Shown piece by piece: positions 25,465-36,171 of a DNA stretch of 64,000 nt; the stretch's first letter is position 1; the number at the start of each line of letters is the position of its first letter. The stretch is taken from the NCBI GenBank assembly GCA_965153355.1, contig OZ231126.1, positions 16,182,001 through 16,246,000 on the forward strand, given 5' to 3'. The notes under the pieces are model-generated. The model did no database searches, had not been told where the DNA came from, and worked only from the letters and a program-made list of their open reading frames with translations. The translations under genes and the position numbers were made by a program. The stretch is from Flaccisagitta enflata. Its lineage: Eukaryota > Chaetognatha > Sagittoidea > Aphragmophora.

Positions 25465-25552
<88 letters not shown>
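25465..25552. repeat. (TC)n microsatellite at a LINE breakpoint
   Basis: TC run of about 88 bp ending directly at the first recognisable codons of the LINE pseudogene. Confidence 0.95.
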
Positions 25553-25555
<3 letters not shown>

Positions 25556-27022
25556 GGAATGGAGTTTGGGTTATCCAAATGCAAATGTGTGAATATGGTT
25601 AGTGGAAAACACAAGAGCATTGGTGGGATCACACTAAAATCTGGAGGGGTCATGGAAGAGTTAAGTGCGGATGAGTTCTACAAATACCTGGGAATTGAGG
25701 AATTAGACTCAATCAAGCACAGTATGGTAAAGGCAAAGGTGAGTAAAAATGTAAAGGCAAAGTTACGCAAATTACTAGAGTCGGAATTAAATGCCCGTAA
25801 CCTTTTCCATGCTATTAACGAGAGCATTCTCCCAATAATCACCTACACATTTGGGGTGATTGAGTGGAATGAAGAAGAACTAAAAGGATATGATGTACAA
25901 ATACGGAAAATGCTTAACTTATATAAAGCATTTGAGTTGAAAAGCGACATAGACAGACTGTATTTGCCAAGAATTGAAGGCGGCCGTGGACTAATATCTG
26001 TATGGGACTCCTTCCAGTCTAGCACCTGTAGAATTGCACATGCCATATCACACACAAGTAACCAAATCCTCTCACAGTGCATAGAAACCGAGAAAAAAGG
26101 CATCTACTCAAATATTAACCGGGCCAAAAAGTATGAGCAAAATGTAAAAATTACCCTCCCAGAAAATTACCTTGACAAATCACTCATGACCCAAGCAAGA
26201 GTCAAAGCGAAGGCGATGAAAGATGCATTGGCTAAAGTTCACCTAGCCACATATAAAGAAAAATCCCAACATGGTGCATATTTACGCATGCTTGACGATA
26301 CCGGGGCAGACAAAAAACTCTCCATGGCCTGGCTTAGGAAATCCTTCCTTGACCCCCACACTGAGAGCTACATCTGCGGCGCCCAGGAACTTGCGGTAAT
26401 CACCAAGTACCATGAAAAACACATCTTGAAAAACAGCAATGACGACCTGTGCTGAATATGTAAAAAGGACCCAGAATCTATCTATCACATATTAGGCGCC
26501 TGTGATGTGCTAGCAAAACGGGAATACTTTGACAGGCACAACAACATTTGCCAGTACATACACTTCAAGATACTGAAGCACTACAACATTGACACTGGAG
26601 AAAACTGGTACAGGCATAAACCCGCTGAAGTTATTCTAAAACCAACATGCGAGATAATCTATGACCAAGTAATAGCTACAACCAGACCAGTGGGTGCAAA
26701 TAGACCTGACATTATAATCAAAGACATTTCGATGAAAAAGGCTTACATTATCGATATCTCATGCCCCGTTGACATAAATGTGGGAAAGAAAGAAGCTGAG
26801 AAAGTATCAAAATATATGGGCTTATGTGCTGAGCTGAACCGCATGTGGGGGATAGATACTGAAATCATACCAGTCATCGTTGGGGGGCTTGGAACTGTCT
26901 CAAAGAACATTGGGGACTAACTTGCTAAGATACCCGGGCTACCTGACGTATTCATGTGTCAGAAAATATGCCTCCTTGGATCGAAGAAAATACTACGTGA
27001 TGTCTTGAGACGCCGCCGATGA
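25553..27022 (+). pseudogene. 5'-truncated LINE, C-terminal half with restriction-like endonuclease
   Basis: One frame runs from 25553 to 27022 with two in-frame stops (26453-26455 TGA, 26918-26920 TAA). The first codons (Met-Glu-Phe-Gly-Leu-Ser-Lys-Cys) match the stretch just after the Tyr-x-Asp-Asp box of LINE reverse transcriptases, so the catalytic RT core is absent. A Cys-His knuckle follows at about 26450-26503, and then a restriction-like endonuclease signature (RPDIII near 26702, then YIIDISCP near 26748), the arrangement of R2/NeSL-type LINEs that nick target DNA and reverse-transcribe in place. The C-terminal tail continues past the second stop to TGA at 27022. The first stop falls in the second spacer codon of the Cys-x-x-Cys pair. 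Dead copy; the clade within REL-LINEs is not resolved. Confidence 0.85.
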
Positions 27023-27237
27023 TGCCGAGCCCAAGGAAACAACAACGCACCAACATACTACAAAACCTTACCTGTTTAAGACAATTCTCTAAGACAGCTC
27101 TAAGACAGCTTTAAGGCAGTTTTAAGTCAGCCCTAAATAAGACAGCATTTATCTCCTATGAGGACAAGCGCTCTTCCGGAGAAATGAACAATGCGCCCAG
27201 AGCTGCAACTCTGGTGATGATTCTTCAATATATCATA

Positions 27238-27240
<3 letters not shown>
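27023..27240 (+). mobile_element. Probable LINE 3' UTR
   Basis: Sequence after the LINE stop with direct repeats of AAGACAGCTCTAAGACAGCT type (27090-27150). Assigned only by position. It ends at another TC microsatellite. Confidence 0.4.

Positions 27241-27316
<76 letters not shown>
27241..27316. repeat. (TC)n microsatellite
   Basis: TC run of about 76 bp. Confidence 0.95.
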
Positions 27317-27318
<2 letters not shown>

Positions 27319-27621
27319 TTTGAATCAAAAGAAACAAGATATGAGAAAATAGATTTATATCCGGAAAATATTTGTATGATGGCGGAGAGGGAGATGATTA
27401 GATAATGAATTAGTAATATTGAAAGACTAAGTGAAATGAAAGAAAAAAGAAATTAATGTCGCTTGGCAGGGGTGGCAATCACTAATACAGAGGATTTCAC
27501 GTTCCAAAACTTCACGTTACGTCGCTTAGCAAGCGACTAGAAATAAAGAAGGGCCAAAATTGGGGTGGGGTTGAATTATGTTGGCCAATATGGCTTATTC
27601 TTCTTTTTTTTTTCTTTCTAC

Positions 27622-28350
27622 TTTTTGGGCAGCGGCCCCAAAGGGGACGAAGTCCTGTAGAACACAGGGGGACTTTCGTTCGTCCGTCCGTCCGTCCGTC
27701 CGTCCGTCCGTCCATCCGTCCGTTCGTTAGTCCCCCCCTTTGTCAGACCCCTCAGGCCTCACATCAGGCCTCTCAAGCCTCAAATCCAGCCTCTCAGGTC
27801 TCAAATCCAGCCTGAACAGGCCTCAAATTTGGCCTCTCAGGTCTCAAATCTGGCCTCTCAGGTCTCAAATCTGGCCTCTCAGGTCTCAAATCTGGCCTCT
27901 CAGGCCTCAAATCTGGCTTCTCAGGCCTCAAATCCAAATTCTCAGGCCTCAAACCTGGCCTCTCATGCCTCAAATTAGGCCTCTCAGGCCTCAAATCAGC
28001 CATCTAAACCTCAATTTATTGCTTCCAGGCTTCAAATCAGTCCTCTGGCCTTTCAAGCCTTAATCCAGCTCTCGCAAGCCTCAAGTCAGCCCTCTTAAGC
28101 TTCCAATCGGCATTCTCAGGGCTTGTATCAGTCTTCTTAGACCTCAGTTTAGGCTCTTGAATGCCTTCAGTCAGCCCTCTATAGCATCTCATCCACTTCT
28201 TCAGGTAGGACGAACGAAAGTCCCCCTGTGTTCTACAGGACTTCGCCCCCTTCGGGGCCGCTGCCCTGCTTCCCCTCACTCCAATTCACAATCACTCAAA
28301 GCAGGGCAACGGGTATCGCTGACCACATATTGCCCTTGGGCGACCTGTTC
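27622..28350 (-). mobile_element. Family F foldback element, copy 5
   Basis: TTTTTGGGCAGCGGCCCC, GTCCTGTAGAACACAGGGGG, (TCCG)n, a 21-bp minisatellite (CTCAGGTCTCAAATCTGGCC type) to about 27990, and diverged units to 28200. The mirror arm is GACGAACGAAAGTCCCCCTG, GTTCTACAGGAC, and CCTTCGGGGCCGCTGCCCTG. The terminal hairpin and GGGCAACGGGTATCGCTGAC, TTGCCCTTGGGCGACCTGTT complete it. Only about 13 bp separate it from the next copy in the same orientation. Confidence 0.85.
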
Positions 28351-28362
28351 TCTTTCTTCTTC

Positions 28363-29227
28363 CTTTTTGGGCAGCGGCCCCGAAGGGGACGATGTCCTGT
28401 AGAACACAGGGGACTTTCGTTCGTTCGTTTGTTTGTTTGTTTGTTTATCCATCCCCCCCCTTCGGCCTGGCCTGAAATCTGCCCTCTCAGGCCTGAAATC
28501 TGACCTTTCAGGCCTGGAATCTGCCCTCTCAGGCCTTGAATCTGCCTTCTCAGGTCTGAAATCTACTCTCTCAGGCCTGAAATCTACCCTCTCAGGCCCA
28601 AAATCTACCCTCTCAGGCCTGAAATCTGTCCTCTCAGGCCTGAAATCTGCCCTCTCAGGCGAGAAATCTGACCTTTCAGGCGTGAAATCTGACCTTTCAG
28701 GCCTGAAATCTGCGCTCTGAGGCCTTGAATCTGCCTTCTCAGGTCTGAAATCTATCCTCTCAGGCCTGAAATCTACCCTCTCAGGCCTGAAATCTACCCT
28801 CTCAGGCCTGAAATCTGTCCTCTCAGGCCTGAAATCTGTCCTCTCAGGCCTGAAATCTGTCCTCTCAGGCCTGAAATCTGGCCTCTCAGGCCTGAAATCT
28901 ACCCTCTCAGGCCTGAAATCTGCCCTCTCAGGCCTGAAATCTGTCCTTTCAGGCCTGAAATCTGCCCTCTCAGGCCTGAAATCTGCCCTTTCAGAGTTTG
29001 AATCTGAATAGGCAGATTTCAGGCCTGAGAGGGCAGATTTCAGCACTGTGAGGGCCTGGGGGGGGGGAGATGGACAAACAACAAACAAACAAACAATATT
29101 CCTCTGTGTTCTACAGGACATCGTCCCCTTCGAGGCCGCTGCCCTGCTTCCTCTTACTACAATTCACAATCATGCAAAGCAGGGCAACGGGTATCGCTGA
29201 CCACATATTGCCCTTGGGCGACCTGTT
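28363..29227 (-). mobile_element. Family F foldback element, copy 6 (best-preserved 21-bp core)
   Basis: TTTTTGGGCAGCGGCCCC, GATGTCCTGTAGAACACAGG, (GTTT)n, then about 26 units of a 21-bp repeat containing GGCCTGAAATCTGCCCTCTC (28455-29000). Orientation reverses near 29005 (AATCTGAATAGGCAGATTTC). The right arm has (CAAA)n mirroring the left (GTTT)n, then TGTGTTCTACAGGACATCGT and the long end with hairpin, to GGGCGACCTGTT. Because 21 is a multiple of three, a 281-codon minus-strand frame stays open across it; I treat that as a by-product. Confidence 0.9.
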
Positions 29228-29291
29228 TTCTTCTCCTTCTTCTACCTCTCCTTCTCCATTTCTTCTTCTTCTCCTTTCTCATCCTCCCTCT

Positions 29292-29634
29292 TTTTAGTCG
29301 CGGAGACGCGACTCTACACCTTGCCCTGTCGGTGTTGTTGATAACCATGCAATGTCTAATTGGCGTCGTCATGCCGGCGTAACGGCGCCAATCGAAAAAC
29401 GCGACGATGAGCGATTTTCCCCACACCTCCAGTCAATTGAGGCATGGACCCCGATTTTGTATACTCCGAGAAAGTAACAAACTCTTCCACCAAACGATAA
29501 GGCTGGGGTGTTGAAAGAGTGCCCTGTCGGTCGGTAGGTCTGTCGGTAGGTCCGTCGCAATCCTGAATTGCGAGCGGTTTTCGCATCACTACCGCTGTCC
29601 AACCGTCCGCGACTGTCTTGCCGTGTATCCGGCC
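29292..29634 (-). mobile_element. Family H repeat, reverse, with internal insert
   Basis: TTTTTAGTCGCGGAGACGCG, ACTCTACACCTTGCCCTGTC, later GCCCTGTCGGTCGGTAGGTC, GAATTGCGAGCGGTTTTCGC, AACCGTCCGCGACTGTCTTG and CCGTGTATCCGGCC. The phrase GCCCTGTCGGT occurs twice (29323 and 29521), so about 200 bp between them is a duplication or insert relative to the 48216-48362 copy. Its GGCC end abuts the TTTTTGGG end of the next family F element. Confidence 0.8.
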
Positions 29635-30155
29635 TTTTTGGGCAGCGGCCCCAAAGGGCCGATGTCCTGTAGAACACAGGGGGGAATTTCCAGATGTTCG
29701 TCCTTCCGTCCGTTCTTCCATCCCCCCACCCCCGCTGGCCATCAAGACCACAAATTTCCCCTCCCAGCCCTCAATTTAGTCTCCAAGGCCTCAAATCAGC
29801 CTTCCAGGCTTATAATCAGCCCCCCTCAGCCTCAAATCTGACCTCCAGACCTTCATTTAGCCTCTTAAGTATCAAACCAGCCCTCTGTGGCTCAAATTTG
29901 CCCTCAAAACCTCAAAACTGCTCTCCAAGCCTTAATTCTGCCCTCCAGCCTTCAAATATGCCTTCAGTGGCCTAAATTAGTCATCTAAGGCCTGAAATAT
30001 GCCCCTCAGGACGTCTGGAAATTCCACCCTGTGTTCTACAGGACATCGGCCCTTTGGGGCAACTGCCCTGCTCTCACTTTACTTCATCACTGGATTACTC
30101 CCAGCAGGGCATCGGGTACCGCTGACCATGTGCAATCCTTGGATGACTAGTTCTT
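29634..30155 (-). mobile_element. Family F foldback element, copy 7
   Basis: TTTTTGGGCAGCGGCCCCAA, GATGTCCTGTAGAACACAGG, GGAATTTCCAGATG, a diverged ~20-bp core of CTCAAATCAGCCTTCCAGG type, and the mirror arm CATCTGG-like...GGAAATTCCACCCTGTG, TTCTACAGGACATCGGCCC. The hairpin is GCCCTGCTC...CAGCAGGGC, and the end reads ATCGGGTACCGCTGACCATG, TGCAATCCTTGGATGACTAG. Confidence 0.8.
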
Positions 30156-30159
30156 ATCA

Positions 30160-30725
30160 TGATTAGTGAGTCCTTAGTCGTTCCCAGTGATTCGGTGTTT
30201 CGAGCATCTGTTATGTCGATTATCAGTGACAATTCAGCCTCATGGTCGACTTTGCTCGATTCTCATCTTTTCTTCATCAAATGACCGAAGAAAACGTACA
30301 GGTTTTAATTATTATTATTACGTTTATTTTCGTCAACATAAATGCGACAATTCCATACATCAATCATAAAGTCAAGGCACTACAACTAATGTTTGTTCAG
30401 AAAACGGGAAAAAAAAACAGGGGAAAAAACGGGGGGAAAAAAATTAAAGGATTACCGGAGGGGGGAGGAGGCAGGCAATAAGGAAAAATCGACATCTGTT
30501 TCAATGAAGTGATAGAATACCGGTATTGTTCTTACTCTTATTCGCCTTCAGAGCTTTGGTTGCCAATAAATCACATTTTCTTTCCTTCTCTTTGACTACT
30601 ACTAATAAATTTCGTTATTCATTCATTCGACTGGATAGCTAGCGCGTTACTGTTTCTCTCGGAAACTCGCTTTATTTCAAATTAATATTCAATATAAGCA
30701 AAACATAACACACTTTTAAAAAAAA
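30160..30725. other. No gene recognised; upstream of zinc-finger pseudogene
   Basis: AT-rich. No promoter element I would defend. Confidence 0.4.
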
Positions 30726-31180
30726 TCATGGAACAATTAATAACTACTTTAAAAGATAGAATACACCAGTGTGGACTGTGTGGCAAGAGATTTTCCCAGA
30801 AGTTTAAACTCGAATCACACAAGCTCAATCACGGCGAAAAGCATTATAAATGCAACACTTGTGGCAGAAAATTCGCGCAAATGCATAATCTCAAGAGACA
30901 CGAACTGATTCATTTGGGAAAAAAGAAATTCGAATGTCTGGAATGTGGGAAACTATATTCCGACAAATATCATCTCAAAAAAGCACATGGAAACTCACAA
31001 CGGAGTGGAGCATGTCTGCAGTGAATGCGGGAAACGATTGGCCAGCCTGGGCAGTCTTAAACAGCATGTTCGAAATATTCATAACATGCAAGACGATAGA
31101 AAATGTGAAAATGACGAAATTCCGATCTCCGTCACGACCCATGGATTAAGCGAACAAAGAAATGCCAAACATGATCCGGA

Positions 31181-31302
<122 letters not shown>

Positions 31303-31424
31303 CTTGAATTCATAAATGACGACTTGTTTGCGGAAATCCTCATGAAAGATGAAGAACATAAAGGCGATGAGGTAGACGTTGTTTCCCAAGAACAAAGTGA
31401 AGCTGAACATAATTCCGCAGACTT

Positions 31425-31426
31425 GC

Positions 31427-31496
<70 letters not shown>

Positions 31497-31515
31497 TCAC
31501 CAACATCACCAACAA
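31425..31515. repeat. (CAA)n microsatellite
   Basis: Second CAA array, followed to 31780 by imperfect CAACTGTATCAGCAA-type units. Confidence 0.9.
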
Positions 31516-31779
31516 CAACTGAATCAGCAACAACTATATCAGCGACAACTACACAAGCAACAACTACACAAGCAACAACTTAATCAGCAGTTGCTATATC
31601 AGCAACAGCTATATCAGCAGCAGCTATATCAGCAACAACTGCATCAGCAACAACTGTATCAACATCAACTGTATCAGCAACAACTGCATCAGCATCAACT
31701 GTATCCGCAGGAACTTTATCAGCAACAACAACAGGAACAACTGCTACTTCAGCAGCAACAAGTAAATCAACAGCAACTA

Positions 31780-31887
<108 letters not shown>

Positions 31888-32111
31888 CCACTCATTCATA
31901 AAGAGCAGCAGTATAGTTCCGAAGAGAAAAATCATCATCAAAAGAGTCAGGTAGAAGGAGATGGAGGAAAAGACTTCCAATGCGGGGAATGTGGAAAACA
32001 ATACTTATTGGAATACAACCTAAAATTACACATGCAATACCATTATGGCGTAGGAAAACTTCCCTCTTGCGGCGAGTGTGGAAAACAATTCACAACCACG
32101 TGGAACCTTAA

Positions 32112-32852
32112 GGGCTACAATGTCAGGCCCCCGGAAGGGTCATTGAAATATTTAGAGCTTGTTACGTCCTCCTAGGGGCCTTGTGGCGTCCATCTACAAC
32201 GAGTTTGGGCAGTTACTGATTGAAATTACGATAGATGTACCTCAAGTTGTTGTTGTTATTGTTGTTGTTGGAATTATGTCGTCGCTGATGTTGTCGTAGT
32301 CATCATCTTGTCGTTGTTGTCAATTCCAATTGTCAGCATCGTCGTCATGCATCATGTGATCGTTTTTGTCATTTTTCCTTCATTTTTAGTTTCAAATTAA
32401 AAGTGGAGGAAAAAAAAAAGATCCAAGTGTGAAAAAAAGTATAGCAGCACCAATTCGGTATTGGATGATCTTAGCAGCATTCAGAGAGCGATTTGTCATC
32501 ATGTCAATGAAAATCATAGTGGCCTAGTGCTCGGTCACCGTCTCATCACTATGTCATAAAATGAAATAATAAACAGTTTTTTCGTGTGTTTCAAGGTCGG
32601 CGCTATTGGCAAATGATGGTAGGGACTGAGACCTCCCCCAAAACACAAACCAAATTATTCTGGATGAATTTGTCGAGTCAAAATGATTTAGAATATTATA
32701 AAATTTGATTTACAAGAACAGGGGTAGTTCTATCTTAAGATTAGTGGTGGGCGGGAAAATCTCCTTATAGATCAAAGTGTGTAGGTCCATAAAAGGACAT
32801 GACAAGCTCCAAATATTTTAATGACCCTTCCGGGGGCCTGCAATCGTAGCCC
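32112..32852. mobile_element. TTAA-type (piggyBac-like) MITE inserted in a zinc finger
   Basis: 741 bp flanked on both sides by TTAA (32108-32111 and 32853-32856). The imperfect terminal inverted repeats are about 60 bp and start GGGCTACAATG (left) and GGGCTACGATTG (right, complement). Both continue CAGGCCCCCGGAAGGGTCAT and share AAATATTT, GAGCTTGT and TGTCCT-like sequence. TTAA duplication is characteristic of piggyBac. No transposase frame. Taking out the element and one TTAA rejoins finger F6 in frame between its Leu-Lys and Lys-His. Confidence 0.85.
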
Positions 32853-33225
32853 TTAAGAAACACGAACAAATGCACACTGAAACGAAAAATCATAAATGCG
32901 AAATATGTGGAACACGATTTTTAAGTTAGGGAAATCTAGGCAATCATTTGAAAACCCACAAAGGGCTAAAGAGTAAACGTGAGTGCGAAGACAAAGCTCA
33001 TGAATGTTATTTTTGCGAAGAGCGATTTAATTTCAAAAGTGATCGTGAAATTCACTAGTTGAAGCACACCAAATAAAAGTAAAACCACACAAATGCCAAG
33101 ATTGTGACCAGTTGTTTCTCCATAAGTCCCACCTTAAAACTCACAGATTCGTACATAGTGGCAAATTCCCATACGACGGCGTTCTTCCGAAGGCAACATT
33201 TGTGTTTCAACAGGAGCCAAAGTAA
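32853..33225 (+). pseudogene. C2H2 zinc-finger gene, 3' part
   Basis: Continuation after the TTAA element. It has the second half of F6 (KHEQMH), F7 (CEIC near 32898) with an in-frame TAG (near 32928), F8 (CYFC near 33007) with a TAG before its last His, and, after another frame slip, F9 (CQDC near 33094, ending HRFVH near 33150). At least two stops and one frameshift in about 300 bp. These lesions are independent of the TTAA insertion. Confidence 0.75.
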
Positions 33226-33229
33226 AAAA

Positions 33230-33612
33230 TTAAAATGATTGAAATTGAATGATTTAACCAAAATAATCATAAAGATATATCATGATTGATATTTATTTGC
33301 ATAAATTTTATTCAAACATGAAAAGGAACCGAATGAAGCTAAGATTAATAACAAAAATATAATGCAAATCACTGAAAATTTTATTTTTGGTAATTGACAG
33401 GGAGCCTTTTGAAATTCTGAGATTGTATAGAAAATGAAAAAATGAGAAAACAAAAAACATAATTCTCTTCCAAAATCGATTACAAAGAGAACTATGTCTT
33501 TGGAAATGCAAAATTTCCTTGCATTTGAGAGTCTTAGAATTTCAACGGCAAGAACAAACAAAAAAATGTAAGCAAAATTTGATTGAAAACTTTGATTTTC
33601 TTGCTTTTCTCA
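33230..33612. other. No gene recognised
   Basis: AT-rich sequence after the zinc-finger remnant. Confidence 0.4.
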
Positions 33613-33617
33613 CATGA

Positions 33618-33859
33618 CACCTTGATCTGGGGGCTGAGAAAAACCCGAGATGAATCTCAATAGCTTAAATTACATGAAAAGCATACTTCTAGTTGCCCTA
33701 GTGAGATGAAATTTTACATGAAGAAAGCGGATGGTTTTGCAGAGCTTCAGTTAAAATTTCATCTTACTGGGTTAACTAGAAGTATGCTTTTCATGTAAAT
33801 TAAGCTATTGAAACATGCTAGATTCATCGCGGGTTTTTCTCAGCCTCCAGATCAAGGTG
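33618..33859. mobile_element. Palindromic MITE (foldback, ~242 bp)
   Basis: Two arms of about 100 bp in inverted orientation. The left begins CACCTTGATCTGGGGGCTGA and the right ends with its complement. They also share GAAAAACCCG, CATGAAAAGCATACTTCTAG and GATGAAATTTTA. Only about 35 bp separate the arms. No clear target duplication and no coding capacity. Confidence 0.75.
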
Positions 33860-33959
33860 CATGAATTGCATAGTTGAAATTACTTTTGAGGTTGGAATAT
33901 GATAGAAACGTATAAACCAAGTGTCCTAAGAGACAATTTATCTTTTAACATCATTATTG

Positions 33960-34115
33960 CACCATTATTGTCAAAAAAATTATGCAAAAAGTATGGTGAA
34001 ACACTTAGTTTTCCTTCAAAAATTTGCCGTCATACGAATGTACTCCATGTGGGAGAAAATTTCAAGGTGCATCAGGATGTTCATAGGAGACAACAACTTT
34101 TGATGAATGCCGGAT
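33960..34115 (+). pseudogene. Possible further C2H2 finger remnant
   Basis: Around 34025-34095 one frame gives a TPC-type Cys pair (TGTACTCCATGT) and another gives HQDVH, with HVGEN resembling a finger linker. Too broken to be sure. If real, it is a tenth finger of the upstream pseudogene. Confidence 0.3.
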
Positions 34116-34409
34116 ACATCATCACGCCGTGGGGAAGGCCTCTGAGGCCTTTGTAGGTTGCATTGAATGACCGATGGCATGGCTCTGACTTGTTGGAGAC
34201 TTCCTCTATTTTCTTTTTCATTTGAATAAACAAATCGCTCTTCAAAATATGTTTGAAAATAAACAGATTATATCCATTTCACAATGTTTCTTGCCTTACA
34301 TCTTTTAAGAGTAAAGATTTACATTTCCTGTAAAATTTCCACTGGTTCGAAAGGTCGTTTGAACGGTTTTAGTCAATTTTCATCCAGCAAAGAGATAACA
34401 ATATCACTA

Positions 34410-34580
34410 CACGGCTACCCTAGTCGCGAACGGGTGGGCAGCGTCCGTATTTGAGCTCACTAGAGCATTTGGACAGGAGCAGTGAGGCCAACGACAGCAA
34501 AAACATAAAAAAGTGAAAAGTGGACAAACCGACGAATCCACGAACCGACGAACCGACAGACCGGTCAGCAGCGACTAAAT
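34410..34580 (+). mobile_element. Family H repeat
   Basis: ACACGGCTACCCTAGTCGCG, AACGGGTGGGCAGCG, then ACCGACGAATCCACGAACCG, ACGAACCGACAGACCG and AGCAGCGACTAAAT. The 3' hairpin is weakened. Confidence 0.7.
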
Positions 34581-34599
34581 AGAAAGAAAGAGCGGAGCG

Positions 34600-34634
34600 A
34601 AGAAAGGAAAGAAAAAGAAAGAAAGGAAGAAGGA

Positions 34635-34705
<71 letters not shown>

Positions 34706-34810
34706 GGAAAAAAGAAGCGGGAATGAAAGAGGAGGAGAGAAAGAAAGAGTGAATGAAAAAAGAGAGAGAGGATGAAAGAGTGAATGAAAGAAGGAAAGAA
34801 AGAAAGAAAA
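34600..34810. repeat. (GAAA)n tetranucleotide repeat
   Basis: Near-perfect GAAA at 34632-34704, with imperfect flanks. Confidence 0.9.
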
Positions 34811-35187
34811 GAACAATAATGAGAGATAGAAACATGAAGGTATATCAAAGTTTTAACTAAAGACAAGAGGTGAAATATAAAAAGACAAAATGATTTGGAA
34901 AAAAGTCGAAGAGACGAAGTCCCTTCGGTCTTTTTGAGTCCTGCAGAGAAAAACGGATTTCCCTTTGTTTTATGAGGCGTTTGGGGAAGTTGCTGCATTT
35001 TGGGGGCAGAACGAGACTACGCATGAAATTAATAGCTAAGAAAGAGCTAAATCTCCTCTTTCAGATGACGCCAAGCAGAATTCTGTGCGATCGATAATTT
35101 TGGAGCTATGATTTTTTAAATCTTTTTTTATTTTTTCGCATTTTTCGCACTTTTCCCCGAAACGCGGAATCGAGTTAAGTGAAGTCT

Positions 35188-35372
<185 letters not shown>

Positions 35373-35439
35373 ATTTTCTCCAGCAGCATTTACGACTTTT
35401 TTCCTACGGCGATTAGCCGCCCTTATTGGTAAAAAGAAA

Positions 35440-35580
35440 AACAAGGCCAAGTAGGCCAATAAGGTGCGACGCGTGGATTGTCGAACGAATGCGTTACCCG
35501 ACTAACCAACCGACCAACCGACCAACCAACGGATACAGCCAGTTATAGAGGCGCTTTGCATAATTTGTCGCACCTAAAAA
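35440..35580 (+). mobile_element. Family H variant with GTGCGAC hairpin
   Basis: AACAAGGCCAAGTAGGCCAA, TAAGGTGCGACGCGTGG, (ACCAACCG)n, then AATTTGTCGCACCTAAAAAA. The 5' and 3' blocks GGTGCGAC / GTCGCACC are inverted, and the A tail follows. The body differs from typical copies, so this may be a sister family. Confidence 0.55.
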
Positions 35581-35581
35581 A

Positions 35582-36165
35582 TTCAAGAAAGACAGGCAGT
35601 GAAGGAGAAAAACAAAAGAAAACAAACGAAAAATGAAGTTAGGGAAATCCAAGTCGAAGAAACAGTATGAAGTTCATTAAGAATCGAGGTTACATCTCGA
35701 GAAATCACTAAATAAAGGATCGCAGACAAATCTGGATTGCATTTTGTGCTTTCGACCACCGCTGAGGGCGTTCAGGGTTCTGAAATGATGGGCTCACGTC
35801 TTCTGGAGGTTGTTGAGGGTGTCGAAGTAAAATAAACAATTAACGGTAAAAGAGGAGGGGGGGGGGCAGCAGATTTTTCTTGCTTGATTTATTTTGTTGT
35901 ACAGATGTACAAACATGATGTAATGAGTCAAAATAGAAACGAAAAAAGACTGACAATTGAGCAAACAAATGAGCGTGCTAAGAATTATACGAATAGACAG
36001 ATCTCAAGATAGATAGATAGCTAGATAGATAGTTAAAAGATAGATGTATGCAACGAACAATTAGATCATTGTTTTCGCTTTACCTTGGATTGGATCATCT
36101 GCGGTGTCGAACTCGTATTCCCATGAGAAGTGGCAATGACCTCCAAAAACTTATTTAGTGAGGAG
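35582..36165. other. No gene recognised
   Basis: AT-rich. Short GATA repeat near 36010-36050. Confidence 0.4.
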
Positions 36166-36171
36166 AAAAAC

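Noticed and set aside
28455-29000. CRISPR-like regular repeat array
   Set aside because: Units are 21 bp, directly adjacent with no unique spacers, lie in a eukaryotic foldback element and flip orientation. It is a minisatellite.
28276-29121. 281-codon minus-strand frame with seven-residue repeats
   Set aside because: The 21-bp minisatellite of a foldback element has a period divisible by three, so frames stay open. It spans arms and core of a mobile element.
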